DNA of 64,000 bases, taken from assembly GCF_022201045.2 (NCBI RefSeq), contig NC_068563.1:6076001-6140000 (forward strand), given 5' to 3'. This stretch comes from Citrus sinensis. Its lineage: Eukaryota; Streptophyta; Magnoliopsida; Sapindales; Rutaceae. The position numbers and the translations under genes were made by a program. The notes below the pieces were generated by a model. That model made no database searches, was not told where the DNA came from, and saw nothing but the letters and a program-made list of their open reading frames with translations. This document shows positions 44,251-57,100 of this stretch, piece by piece. The number at the start of each line of letters is the position of its first letter. The stretch's first letter is position 1.

Positions 44251-44918
44251 TAATGATGTGTTTACTTGAAAATTTAGGAAATGTGAATGAAAGTCATGTT
44301 TATTTGGCAAAATGTAATTTGGGAATGAGAATAAAATATATAGATCTCACACAATTTGGGAATAAGAAATGAGAATCTCATTCACATTGGGGGTTGGGAA
44401 TAAAGATTCTCATTCTCTGAACTGACTTTTGTATCCCTCTATTTTTTTCATATTTCCTGAATTACTCTCGTTTAAATCACAATTAATTTTATTATTTTAA
44501 ATTTCATTGTTATTATTATTAAAAAAATTTATTAAATTTATTATTTTAGTTATTATTAATTATTGTTATTATTATTTTTATTAATATTATCATTATTAAC
44601 ATTTATTATTATCATTTTTAATTAATATCATTTTTATAATAATATTTATACATGTATCTAGTTAATGAAAATTACATTGTCTAATGCCATGACTATTTTA
44701 GTAAATTGATTCTCATTCTCATTCATCATTCATCATTCCTATTTATTTTGCCAAGTAAACATATCAATGACATTCCAGCACACTTTCGTTCCCATTTATT
44801 TTTGCCAAGTAAACATTAGAATCTCATTTTCATTCTTTATTCTCATTCCAGCCTATTCTCATTTCCAACCCAATCTCATTCCACTCTATTTCCATTCCAT
44901 TAATTAAACGCACCATAA
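44251..44918. mobile_element. Second Harbinger/Tourist-like MITE, TAA duplication
   Basis: The body is 44254-44915; it begins TGATGTGTTTAC and ends TTAAACGCACCA (inverted TGGTGCGTTTAA). TAA flanks both sides (44251-44253, 44916-44918). Near both ends there are cattctcattcc/gaatgagaat blocks in opposite orientation, as in the element at 5819, which suggests one family. AT-rich centre, no coding capacity. Confidence 0.7.
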
Positions 44919-47900
44919 TATTCTTGAGATTATGTAATTTTAGAAAATCCAAGATTCTGTTCAAGTACTTTGCCAATAAATTGAAGACCATGATAATGAA
45001 GTGGAGGACTTTAATTGAATGATTCAAGACTGCACGGTGAGAGAGTATCGACCAGTGAGTTTTTCACTGACAACAGTTAATATCCTGTTGTTTTTGAGCC
45101 ACGAATAAGGTATGTATGAAGAACTTTCGTTGCATGTTAGTTTTTGTTTGATTTGTTGATGAGTTGAGTAAGATATGAAAATGGGTCTTCAAAGTTGATT
45201 GAGAATGTGGCTGATACTTCTTATTTTTTTTATCGGCTTATGTTATTTATAGTGAATGGAGTAACCCAAATGCTTATCAGTTTTAATTTCATCAATAGGA
45301 AGTGGCAAAAATGAATCTGCATGACAGGGCTTAATATTGGCTTACATTGAAGTGATGAAGTAATGGTTCTATAATGTCAAAAAACAGAGAGAGAGAGAGA
45401 GAGAAATTTTGTGATAGATCCAACTGCAATGACATGGTGATTGACAAAAAATTGTTTTTATTATGAATAAAATCTTAGTTCTATTATACATAGTCCTTTA
45501 CATTAAATTTCTGCAAAATGTTGTTAGATTGAGTATAAATATGAGTTGCTGCTGGTTAAAATCAAGTATATAGTAGTAAGTTGTGTAGCATGACAGTGTT
45601 TGACAACTAGAACCATGGTCGTTTGAATTTAATTATGTTTATGTTTACATTATCTTCATGACTTATTTATTCACTATAAGTTGCATACTAATACAATATT
45701 TTTATTAACAAAGGGCAATTAACCCAAGCCTAAACCCAAAGAGATAATAGATAGTGAATCTTGCAGCAGTAGCTTTGGCAGCAAGAGTGTTCATTAAATA
45801 GTAGTATCAGAGTCCAAACTAATCCCATACAACATGTTTTAAAGTGATTCGATAATACGTCACCTTTTTTTGTGTAGGCCTTACATTGTAGAGATGTTAT
45901 ATCATCTTTTACTTGGCTGTATAGATAGGTTTGAGTCTTTTATATATTTTGTGTGTTGTGCGGTACTTAGAACTCACTTCATTGACAAGGACGGTCTTGC
46001 CTTTATTAGTATTAGTCTTATTAAACTGTTATTAGTTGCTTAGATGTAAATATGGACTATTGTTGAGTTGTAATGGCTTATTAGATTACAGCCATTGATG
46101 GCTGACTACATTCATATTGTTGTTGGAATTTTTTTTATATGTATCACATGATTTAGTTATATTTCTACATTTAAATGCTTGCATTTGCCTATGTCGTTTA
46201 TATCGTTGCTGAAATTTTTTATATCACATGGTTGAGCCATGTTTCTATATTTGAATGGTTGTATTTGTGTCTATGTTTATATTGATGCTGAGATTCCTTT
46301 ATATACATCACATTCAAGGGATTAAGAAACTGCTTTCGATTGATTTATTTATAATTACTCCATTACTCATCTTAATTGTTTGTGTTTTGATTCTAACTTG
46401 TCAAAGTGATTTTGTTGTTGAATATGGTATTTTGAGTGTTTGGGTTCACTTATTCCAGTGCTCTTTGCTTGCCTTTGTGTTTGATTGCAAGTTATGTTGG
46501 ACTGTAGGATTAGAAATTGTAGTCTGAAAGCACTATTACATTTAATCTATAAAGTAATAGAGATATGAGAGGATACTGGCAGTGATGTTTCGATATTGCT
46601 GAAGGAAGAAGAAAGTTTTCGTTGTAGCTTGACTATCAGAAGCAAAAGCTTTGTTGTTTGTTAAGCTTGGCAATGGCTACATATGTAGCCAACCAACATA
46701 AATATTGGCAACAACAGTTAAAATTTCTAAATTTATTTTTAATTTTTTAATCCTAATTCAGCTAAGTTATTTTGGAAATTGATGAGGGTGATATGGTAAT
46801 TTCATCGTGTTTACAACCTTTGGCGCCATGAGGGTGATATGATAATTTCATCGCGTTTGTAACCTTTGGCACCAAAACCAATATAATGCTAACAACCCCA
46901 GCACACCTAATCTGAATATAGAAAAATTGTTTTTCTTAAGTCAAGGATATTTTAGTCATTTTACCGGTCAACAAACAATTTACGGATGGGAATGAGAATA
47001 CCAACATGAGGGGAGGTATTTGAGAATACGCTCATATATTCTATTAAAGTGAGAAAACTCCAAACCTGAGGGGAGGTTTCTGAAAATTACCCTTTCATAT
47101 CTGCATTGCAAATCTCCGTTGGCAACTTGGCACATGTAAATTTTATCTTTACTTTATTCAAAGGACTTACATATGCTTTCCTCTCACTGTCACCCAACAT
47201 AGTTTACTTGAAGAGCAGGTAATGAAGAAAAATAATAGGTCACCAGGTCAAGAACTTGTATACATATGACTCATGATAAAAATTTAATGGTCTATAAAAG
47301 ATAACTTCACCTATATTTTGACCAACCCTTTGTTAGTTCAAGGAAATTTTTACAAGAGAAAAGAAAAGATAGATCCAGCCATTAATAGGATTCAAGCCCC
47401 CTCACAAGACAGTTGAGGAAGTAGGAAGGGTTTGATATCATTTAACAAGAGATGTAAACTGTAACTTCACTCTTTGCTTTTGTAAAGACTAAAAAGTTGC
47501 TTTATTAGCGTCATGTTATTAGCTGTCGATATTAAAGTAAATAACTGGGCCAAAAGCATTCCTTCTTCCAAAAGCATTCCTTCTTCATGAAGAATTCTTA
47601 AAATGTTCTCACATCAATCGGAATTGATTCTGGCTTGGAGATTCGTAAGCAAGGTCAGCAGAAAAGTATAGGGATGTATAGAATGAAAAAAATCAGGAAG
47701 GAGAAAAAACTAAAAAAGTAACAGTAACTTAAGCTAAGTGTCAGAAGAGATTGCTTGGTGCAACGATGACTTGGAAATAGAAGAACAAGATGAATGAAAA
47801 CGAGATGGAAATGAAGTGGTGTTTCAAAAGTTAGAAGAGGTTAAAGGCTGTGATAATGGCGGAGGCTGCAGCAAGATGGAAAGTCATGCAACCATAGCTC

Positions 47901-48667
47901 CCGGAAGGTTTCATGCACCTCTTAAGAGACTGCATAAGCAATCAAACGAGAAATTCATTGAGATAAGACACATCTAGGAAACTCAAGTGAAACATATTTC
48001 ATCCCTTCAACTTGCCATCACCCCTCCAACCCATAAATGTACGTTAACTAAACAATTGATCTCCTCCAATCAACCTTCCCCTTAAACAAACAAACTTCTT
48101 CCATTTTTCGAGTCATGAAGCTCAGACAAACCCCATACTACAAGGTATGATTTTTCCAGATATTGCAACCCAATTCCCTGTCAAAGAATCAATCACCACC
48201 AAGAACTGATGTACAGCATCTTTACTCATTTGTGTATACGTATATGAACTATACTATGTCAAAAGATCAAACAAGAAGAACAAGGTTACCCATTAACAAC
48301 AACTAAAATGAAAAAAATTGATCATTTGAATCACCAATTTGCAAATTTAGCATAAAATGCGCCAGCCATCCATTCCCAAAATATTATACAAACAAATTAA
48401 TTCAACCAAGACCAATTGAAGAACTCAACTAAGAGAAAAGAAACCAGAGACATCACATGAATAAGCATTGATATAAGAGACAATGAGTTAAAAGTCATAG
48501 TATGTAAACCACATGAACCAAATCCAATTAACATAACCTAACAATTCACCAGGATACCCTGGTTCCAACTACATTAATTACATGCCAAATTTCTAAGCAA
48601 TCCCCACATAAGGGTCAAATTTTTTAACCAACTTTCTTCACAAATCTCCCAAATTTACCTTGTTGCT
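44919..48667. other. Intergenic with a small tandem repeat
   Basis: No gene is supported. A (GA)n run is at about 45388-45403. A 46-bp tandem repeat lies at 46782-46873. At about 47005-47085 two ctgaggggaggt-type blocks occur, similar to the ends of the element at 50590. The last few hundred bases are probably the 3' UTR of the acidic-protein gene. Confidence 0.5.
46782..46873. repeat. 46-bp tandem repeat, two copies
   Basis: atgagggtgatatggtaatt … acctttggcgcc (46782-46827) is followed directly by a copy with about five changes (46828-46873). Confidence 0.8.
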
Positions 48668-49267
48668 TTAGCAACTGTACTTCATTCCCAGTCCATGCTT
48701 GCCATGAACAGCACCAGGCTTCACATATGAGAAAGGAGCCCTCTTCGAAGAATTCACCTTTGCAGAAGCCCTTTTTCCCAACTTCCTCATCCTCTGCCTC
48801 CCAAGCTTTCCACTCACTGCCCTTGGCACAAGTTCATCATCCAAATCATACGCACCATCATCATCATAACCATCACTATCATCATAACCATGCTCATAAT
48901 AATCACGACACTCACCCTCGTCCACACCATCATCATGATACTGATCTCCCACATGGGATACTTGCTCCTCAATAAACCCACCACCAATCCGAACACCAAC
49001 ATCATCAAGAACACTTTTTCCTTCATCAAAATGGAATGTTTCTAGGGCTACGATTGAATTAGCAACTGAAGAGTGCCAAGAAACAAACCAGCCATCATCA
49101 TTGATGCTGTCCAATGACAGTTCATCGATCTCATGATCATCAGCATCAGATGGGTTGATGAATTCCCAGTAGGAGAGATCAATTTCTTCTGATTCCCCTG
49201 ATGATAAACACAAGAATTCATCACTCCCTTGTTGCTGCAACTGCAAGATTTGATTTTTCTGTGCCAT
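48668..49267 (-). CDS. Unidentified acidic plant protein, 199 residues, single exon
   Basis: One uninterrupted frame with an ATG at 49267. I do not recognise the family. The N-terminal half is acidic (DEFLCLSSGESEEIDLSYWE, then NPSDADDHEIDELSLDSIND) with conserved-looking aromatic residues (WFVSWHSS). The middle is a run of Asp, Tyr and Gly (YDDSDGYDDDGAYDLDDE). The C-terminus turns strongly basic (KLGRQRMRKLGKRASAKV) and ends in GMKYSC. No signal peptide or membrane segment is seen. The acidic-to-basic polarity suggests a nuclear or nucleic-acid-associated protein, which is inference only. The A-rich leader just upstream and the lack of introns fit a compact gene. The frame is long, with biased composition, in AT-rich DNA, so it is likely real. 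Confidence 0.75.
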   Translation of the reverse strand: MAQKNQILQLQQQGSDEFLCLSSGESEEIDLSYWEFINPSDADDHEIDELSLDSINDDGWFVSWHSSVANSIVALETFHFDEGKSVLDDVGVRIGGGFIEEQVSHVGDQYHDDGVDEGECRDYYEHGYDDSDGYDDDGAYDLDDELVPRAVSGKLGRQRMRKLGKRASAKVNSSKRAPFSYVKPGAVHGKHGLGMKYSC

Positions 49268-50579
49268 TTTTCCCTCTCTTGGATTTTTAATTTCTCTTCG
49301 CTAATTTTGTAAAATGAATTGGAATTTTTTTTTTTAAAGAAAAAAAAAAAAACAGGCAAAGAGGATAACGTGTGTAAGAAGTTGTGATTTAGTTACCTCA
49401 CGCGAGTTCAATATAAATCAACGGGCACACACGTCGAGGATCACGTGAGGAGAATCCTTACTGGTCCACGTGAAACGACCAGTCGTTTTGAGCCATGTGG
49501 AAAGCTGTTCTATTTTGATATTTGAATTAAATTTTTATTTAGTTTTTTCAAACCAAATGTTACGTGGTGAGACTAGTCATGACTCATGAACCAAAGTGCA
49601 TCTTATTCCCAGGGATCAATACCCCACAATTTCAAATTTCTACCCAATTTAGATCCTTTATTGCGTAGAAAATTTTTGACGGATTCGATTACATTGATGA
49701 TATATTTTTTTTTGAATGTTATATAATTCAATTAATTTTACAATTCTCTTGATCACAAATTTTCATACAAATTTTATTTTAGTATTTTATTATTATGATA
49801 TAAAAAGATAAAATTACCCTAAAAAAACATGAGTATTAATTTTGGTATTTAATTAAAATGAGTATCTAATAATTTCGGTATTTAATTTTGTGACTTATAA
49901 TCTAGTATTTCTAAATGAAATCTAGTTATTATTTCACTGTCCTTACGTGTTACGTGTGAATAACATAAATTTGACAGTCTAATAATTTATATGAGAATTG
50001 TGCATAAAAACACTATGTTAATTTAATTAAAAACTAATATTCATACTAATAAAGTAGTATTAGAAATAATAAGTTTGGTACAAATTAGAAAAATATTAAA
50101 GTTAACATAAAATCTTGATAATTTTACTTTATAAGAGTAAAATAATTAATTTAAATTTATGTCAAAGCAATCTTTGTAATCAAATATACTAAAAAAATTT
50201 AAGTCACAAAAAAATGAATTAAGATAAATTTAATTAATTAATTCTCTAAAATTCTTCTTGATTTGAAAATTTTAAAAGTAATGTGACACTTTAATAATTA
50301 TATTTTAAAAATGGGATGAATTTACAAAAAATGTGGGGTGGAGATATCATTACTCTTAAATTTATTATGAAGTGATTACTTGACCACATACGCAAGCCTA
50401 CAGTTTCTCAAGTATACTAAATTGGATAATTGGGACCGTTTGCAAACTGTTACCGAACTGATAAGAAGATCCGAAACTAAACCAAACCGAAACCACGATG
50501 TAGTTTTTATTTTCCTTAAATGTCTGTTGATTTTTTTGAATTCCCAACCCGAACCGATGCCTACCCATATCTAAAATGG
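49268..50579. other. Intergenic; promoter of the acidic-protein gene at left
   Basis: A poly-A/poly-T patch at about 49325-49352 lies in the leader. CACGTG-type sequence occurs nearby (tcacgtgagg at about 49441 and ccacgtgaaa at about 49467), possible G-box elements. The rest is AT-rich with no gene. Confidence 0.4.
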
Positions 50580-51908
50580 TACTTCAAATGGGTTATTTTT
50601 ACATACCTCCCCTGAGGTTTCACCTAATATCAGTTTAATAGAACATATCTCCGTATTTTTACATTCCTCCCCTACTATTAATATTTCTGTCAGTATAATA
50701 TCAGTATATAAGGTCACAATTGTAAAAGCGCATTTAAATTTTAAAAAACTTAAAAAGTTAGCTGTAGTGGCATTGGTAAGTGCGAAATACCATTGCATCC
50801 GTCCATTTTATTACCCAAAAGAAAAATCTCTTCACGAAAGTGTAAATCTTACGAAAATCTCATCATTCATGCAAACATTCACCCCTCAGCAGCTTAAGTG
50901 TGAAAACAAGCGAGTGTTAGTGAGTTTGAGGATCAAGAATCATCACCATTTTGAACTTACCCATGAAGAAGACTAGCTTCGATGCTAATAGAAGACTGCT
51001 GAGGGGCGAGTTTCCGCGGCTTTTCACGGCTCTAATACCAGTCGAGGCTGCGTTTTTCCTCTCTCCTCGTGAGCCGAGAAGATGCTGATAGAAGACTGCC
51101 AACAAGCGCAGTGCGTGGCCAATCGAGGAGGCATTTCCGTGGCTTCTCACGGCTTCGATCGGTGGCTTTCCGGACGCTTTTCGACGGCAAAGACGGCATG
51201 GAGATGACTAGCGGTTCAAGGGCTTCCGATCGGTACCAAGCTCGACTGAAACGGTGGCCCGAAATGGGAGATCCGACCGGATCACGGTCGCGGGTCGGGT
51301 TGGATCCGATTCTTTTTCCTCTCTCTCCCCGTGAGCTTCACTCTTTTCTTTTTCTTTTTCTTTTTTTCTCTCTATATAAATGGCTGGGCAAAAGTCAAAG
51401 AAAATATGGTGTGGGTGTTTGTACTCAAAATTCACTTGTAATCATGTCCGAATGATTAGAAAAATTGGTGTTGTCATGTTGTGGATGTTTGTTGTAAAAG
51501 ATTAATGGGTTTTAATGTATGCTGAATTTGTAGAAAAATTATTTTTTATATTAATTGATTTAATTTTATTCCATGGCTTCTGCACTCCTATTCTCCTGTG
51601 CATTGGAGAAGAAAGAAAATTTTTTTGACTCCAAATCTCCAACTTCTAAGCACCGAGAAATTTATGTTTGATTTCAATATTTTCGGCTTTTGAATAGCTT
51701 TTGAATATGCTTGCACTGTCAACTTTGCTGGGAAATTATACCTGTCAGCTTTTAAAGGGTATTTTCATCCTCTTGTTAGTCCACTAACAGTCAACTGACA
51801 AAAATATTAACTACAGGGGAGGGGAGTAAAAATACGGAGATACTTTCTATTAAACTGAAATTAGGTGAAACCTCAGGGGAGGTATGTAAAAATAACCCTA
51901 CTTCAAAT
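50580..51908. mobile_element. 1.3-kb Mutator-like element with a GC-rich core
   Basis: The body is 50590-51898. TACTTCAAAT lies on both sides (50580-50589, 51899-51908), a 10-bp duplication of the Mutator type. The ends are near-perfect inverted copies for about 85 bases: GGGTTATTTTTACATACCTC … and … GAGGTATGTAAAAATAACCC, each followed by GGTTTCACCTAAT and CTCCGTATTTTTAC blocks. No transposase is seen. The core at about 50960-51340 is much richer in G+C than its surroundings and contains an internal imperfect duplication (gatgctaatagaagactgc at about 50971 and gatgctgatagaagactgc at about 51081). An open frame of 128 codons (51069-51455, +) runs through it, not recognised. This layout resembles Pack-MULEs. 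Confidence 0.75.
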
Positions 51909-54152
51909 ACATATATATATATATATATATATATCTCATAATTAGGGTATCGCTAGATTTAAATAATCAATAAATCATGAAAAATTAACAAAATCTAATC
52001 ACCATGCGGTGTATAGACTGTGAGAAACAATATTCATGAAATACAACTATCAGAGTCTTTATACACGACAGTTGTTGCAACCCAAAATCAATAAAATCAT
52101 GAACTTATTATACACTTATGCTCCTGTCTATCTATAGTTTGAGACGTCATGTAATAGTAAATTGTTTAAAACGTTCTGCTACAATTTTAATAAGTAAAAT
52201 AACACCTCATAAAATTGCACTTTTCTAATAGAAATGTTTCAATCAAAATTTTTAAAGCGTGAAAAATTTTAAAAAACACATAAATTATGAGATTTATGCA
52301 CTTTAAATTTAAACCTCTAAAACCATTTCTCAAATAATATTTTAATTTTGTACCTCTCTATTTAAAAAAAGAAAAAGAAAAAGAAGACAGAATTATTCAT
52401 CCACTCAATAGAGTTCTAGGAAGCAATCTTATAAATTAAAAGAATTCAACAAATGAACCCCACCTTATATTACATCTCACGCTACTGGGAAAAGCGTAGA
52501 ATGATATTTACTTGAAATTTCCCGCAAAAGAACGAATTAAGTGGTGCTCTACGATCCTCATCATGCCCCTAGTTCCCAATAAACACCATTAAAAAAAATT
52601 AAAATCACATACAATTTACAATAAACCCCTTTTAGATCTCAGAAATAATTTTTTTGGACTACATATCTGCAAACCAAAATAAATATTGATCATCCATAAC
52701 CCACTCTAAAGATGCTAAAATGAAAATGATGACCGGTTTGACTTTCAATATTATTGTTGCCATAATACTACATTTGATATGTTACTTGTGTTGAGCGTTT
52801 CATTTAGAGAGTGCGGACCTTTGGTACGTTTAAGAGCTTAGTTACCATGCTTGACCTTGTAACAGTATACTTATGGAGGGGTTTAATGGAAAAACAAGTT
52901 TGTCCTTCAAAGAAGAACTACATTGTGAACATTTAAATGGCTTTTTCATAAGATAAATAAAGTAGTGCCCATAGCACCACTAAAGACGCTTTCACATCTA
53001 AAAGGTTGAAAAGAGTTCCCCAAAAAAATTTGCTGGCAACATTCGGGTAATATTGGCTCTCATTTGCAAGCCTTTACCACATCAAATGGAGTAGACCACC
53101 GTCACATATCCTATGTAGTAAATTAAGGAATTGTATATACACACGCCTGTTATTTCTGTTCTGAAATTCTCATAACTGCCAGAGCTAGCAGAAAAAAATT
53201 GCATGTCCAAACTGAGCTTAAAAGTGAAAAATGAGAAAGTATAGGATCTATGCTCTTCCCTACCATAATTTCATTAACCATCTATGACTTGATTCAACAA
53301 ACTTCTTGTCAAGGCTAGAGTTATAGGCTGCATTTTTAACACGGTCCCATCCACAGCTGCAACATCTAATCCTTCCCTACTTACTGTATTAACAAATTAA
53401 TTTCCTATAGTTTTGCGTCTACATTCATTCTTCTACATAGCCAAATCTGCAGGATAATAACACTGAATTCGGTTCACTAAAGAAAGATTGTAAATTTATT
53501 ATACTAATATGAATGGTCTCTTACAATTATCTTCATATCTTACAAGCCATCACACTCTACAGGTCCTACGCACGATATAGTTTATAACCCTCAAAAGTGA
53601 CAAACAAATTGTATCCCAAACAATAAAAACAACAAACAAAACGCATATTTTCTGAAAGCCTCCAGAGAATCATAGCCGCAACATTGCTGACTGGACATCA
53701 AAAATATTAATTACTGATAGCTGGTAGAAATTACTTTCAACTAGTCAACCAAGAAAAAAACCAAGTATAATAGCAAAAAGCAAATTTGCCAAATGGGGTC
53801 TGCATACATTGACATATAAGTCTTCCTGCCTATGACAATCATCTAATTTTAACAAAAGCCCTTTAGCTATTCTTGTTTATGAACAACTAACAAGAATAAC
53901 CCAAGTCAAAATTCTCAAATTGTTATTACATTGGAAATCATAGCCAACTAAATAGAGGGCAAAAAAAAAAAAAAAAACAGGCAAAAGCCAAAAAAGTAGC
54001 CAGCACAAACAATAAATTCGAAACTTTTAACTCTTGTTTTGGTATCTTACCTTTTAGCTGCAGATATGAGAATCAATAAACTTGATCGTTTATGCTGCCA
54101 AAAGGATGAGCAGAAAAATGGTTGAACAATTCTTTCTGATTCAGTAGTTTGA
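51909..54152. other. Intergenic; alpha-COP 3' UTR at right
   Basis: A (TA)n run at about 51910-51933 touches the Mutator-like element. No gene is visible in the rest; the last 100-400 bases are probably the coatomer 3' UTR on the minus strand. Confidence 0.5.
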
Positions 54153-57100
54153 TCATCGAATCTGGGTAGGAGAACAGAGCAATCCTGAAGCATCTACCCC
54201 AACAACCGCAAGATCACACACTGAGCAGAGCTGCCCTTCTTGGCTAGGCACAAACCGGGTAGTGCAGTAGGGGCATGAGACATCCTTCTGTCCTCGGTAG
54301 ATTGGCACATGTGTTGCTCCACAAATGACAAATGGGTTTCTAAAATCATAATTCAGCTGTGTGGCATCTGTTGGATTCCTCTCTGCAGCCTGAAGCACTT
54401 GCCTGGCCGTTTTTGATTGGCTCTCAATCGTGGGGTTTGTCTCCAATAACCGCCTGGCAAAGTTACCCGCTGTAGCAAGGTTCTTATTCTTGAAGCATAC
54501 TGACATTGCATTTAGCAAGGCTAACCGTAAGTGAGGCATTTGAAGGTTGCAGTGGGTGAAGTAGGCAGCAAGCTCCTGCTGGCGTACCGGATCATCTTTG
54601 AGTTCCCTTCTTTTAAGCTCCAACTGCAGACCAAGGACATATTCCTTGACAATAGTGATCAACTCCTTAACTTCGTCAACTTCCCTCCTTGAGTCAACCA
54701 CAATCAAAGGAATCGTATGAAGAATGCTAAGAAAGAGACGGAGGGCCTCTGTAAATTTCCCAGTTGTTGTGGCCTTGTAACTAGCCTTGAGCTTCTCTTC
54801 CAACTGTGAGAAATTGAAGACAAGTGCTGGTGGTCCCCTCACATTGGGGCTGGCAGACTCATTCCATCCCCTTTCAACAGCTAGTGGTATCACCGGAGCT
54901 GATGAAAATGCACGCAGATAAGTGTGGCTCCCTGAATGAAGATCAAGAAACATGGATTTCAAAGGAGCAAAATTTCTTATTCCAAGTTGCCTGTTCAGCA
55001 ACCGCATTGCAGTATCAAAATTGCCAGCTGCTGCATGCTCAGCAGCAAGGGAAGATCTCTGGATCCAAATCTGGCTAACGGGCATGCCAGGAGTTGGTGC
55101 CACAAAAACTGCAGATCGAGCATTCACAGGAGCCTTAGGTGTTTCTGCCTCAGGGGGAAGCTCCAAATCTTCAAGGTCCCATCCTCCCTCTTCTTCTTCA
55201 CCTTCTTCTGCCACTTCCCCATCTTCCAAGATTGCAGCGACATCCCCGTTTTGTAAACCATCAACATCAACCATATCCAGTTCCTCACCCCAATCACCCT
55301 CAACAGCCTCTTCCTCTTCATCCACAGCACCCCTTCCAATATTATCCAGCCCACCTTCAAAGATGCCCTTCATGACTCTTAGAAGAGGCCAATCACCACT
55401 ACACACAACGGGGGATGGGGGCATCAAAAGGGAAGGTGCTTTTCCCTCTGGCACAGATGGAACATTATCTCCCAACTCAGCTGCTAGTCGTTCAGCAACA
55501 TCTTGCAGCCCATGAACGGAAGCAGTAATATAAGCCAGAGGCAAATGACCTGCACTCTCCAGGATTTTCACACGTTCTTTGACATCACCCAGATACAAAG
55601 CATTATGAAACTGACCCATGACATCATTCTTAACTTCAGCTATTTTAAGCATCTTGGACAGCTTGTCCATGTTCCCGGTTATGAGATAAAGAAAAGATAA
55701 CCTCTCAAAATTTTTGGTCCTCTGATAAGCATACTCCACAATGCCTGCATTACCCTGGCGAAGAGCCTCCACCCCTAATCTATACCAGTGGTCTTTCTCA
55801 TCAATCTCCTTAGCTGATGCAACTGCAATTTGAATGTTCCCGCTCTCTAAAGCCAAATTAAATCGAGTTCTTTCATCTTTCACAAAATGGAGAGCAACTT
55901 CAGGGAAGCCCTTTTGCTGCAGATAAGCAATCATTGCCTGACCACAAAGCTGTGAGTTCCTTATCATGCTCATGACATGGTCATATCTCTTCCTCAATAG
56001 AGACAGCTTGAAAATATACTCTGTTGCTTCAATAACTATAGCCCTGTTCTTCCCATCCCGATCCAAGCAAAAGATGGTGTTTCCAGAAACCTTTGTTATG
56101 TAGATTGGGACATCAAGGGTTCTAATAATCCCACTGTCCCCATTTGGGAGGCAGTATTTGATATGATTTAAAGTTGTGTAAATGAAAACACCATTGTCAT
56201 CCCAGGCTCCACTCTTTACTCGGATTGTCTCATGAAGAGTACACTGGTGCACAAGCTTTTTACTAGCAATGATAATGGCATGTTTGCTGAGCAAGGCAAC
56301 ACTCTCCATGTCATTAGACCATACAACATACTTGACAAAAGGAGTTTGGAGATCACCAAGAACAAGCCTCTGCTGTAGATCAAATATAACCACCCTATCC
56401 TCAGCCCGACACAGCAAGTTACCAGTTCCAGCATAGAAAATTGCATCTGCAGCGATTGGAAGGATGCTCTTTTTAACAACCTCATTCTTTAGATTCTTGA
56501 CCAATACTTGGTTGCTGCTTTTGTCAAGTACAGCAAATCTATTTCGGGCAATAAAAATTGCCGAACCTCCAAGGCCTTTCTTTGCATCTTGCACACTATC
56601 ACCCCTACCAATGCTGTCTTTAGGTATGACATACAACTCATAAGACCCCCCATCCACATCTGAGCAGATAAGAACAGCATTTTCTGTGGGACTGTAAGAA
56701 AGAGTCCTCGGACTTTGATTCAAGCTTGTAGAACCAGGCCGCCGAATTGGAATAACTTGGGTATCTTTTTGAGTTGAAAACTCATAATATCGCAGAAAGC
56801 GATCCTTAGCATAAAACAGAGAATCACCACTCACTGCAAATGCAGGTCGTTCCCTCTCCAGCTTAAAGACAATCATGCCACTATCATGGCCTGCTGCCAA
56901 AAGATTCATTTCAGGGTGAGATGCTAGAATCCAGAATCTATCGTGCTCGCGGCGGAAAGTTTGAACTCCAGTTCGCTTCGTTACATCCCACACACGGATG
57001 CTTTTATCCTCGGAATTAGATACAATTATGTCCTGTTTGGCATGGAACATAACGCAGGACACGTTATTCATGTGCCCCCTCAAAGTGTCCACTTCCCAAG

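Noticed and set aside
48727..48975. Plus-strand open frame very rich in His
   Set aside because: It is the antisense of the Asp/Tyr-rich part of the minus-strand acidic protein (GAT codons read as ATC/CAT).
54952..55515. 187-codon plus-strand frame rich in Ser/Pro
   Set aside because: It lies opposite the acidic linker of alpha-COP, whose homology and length are clear.
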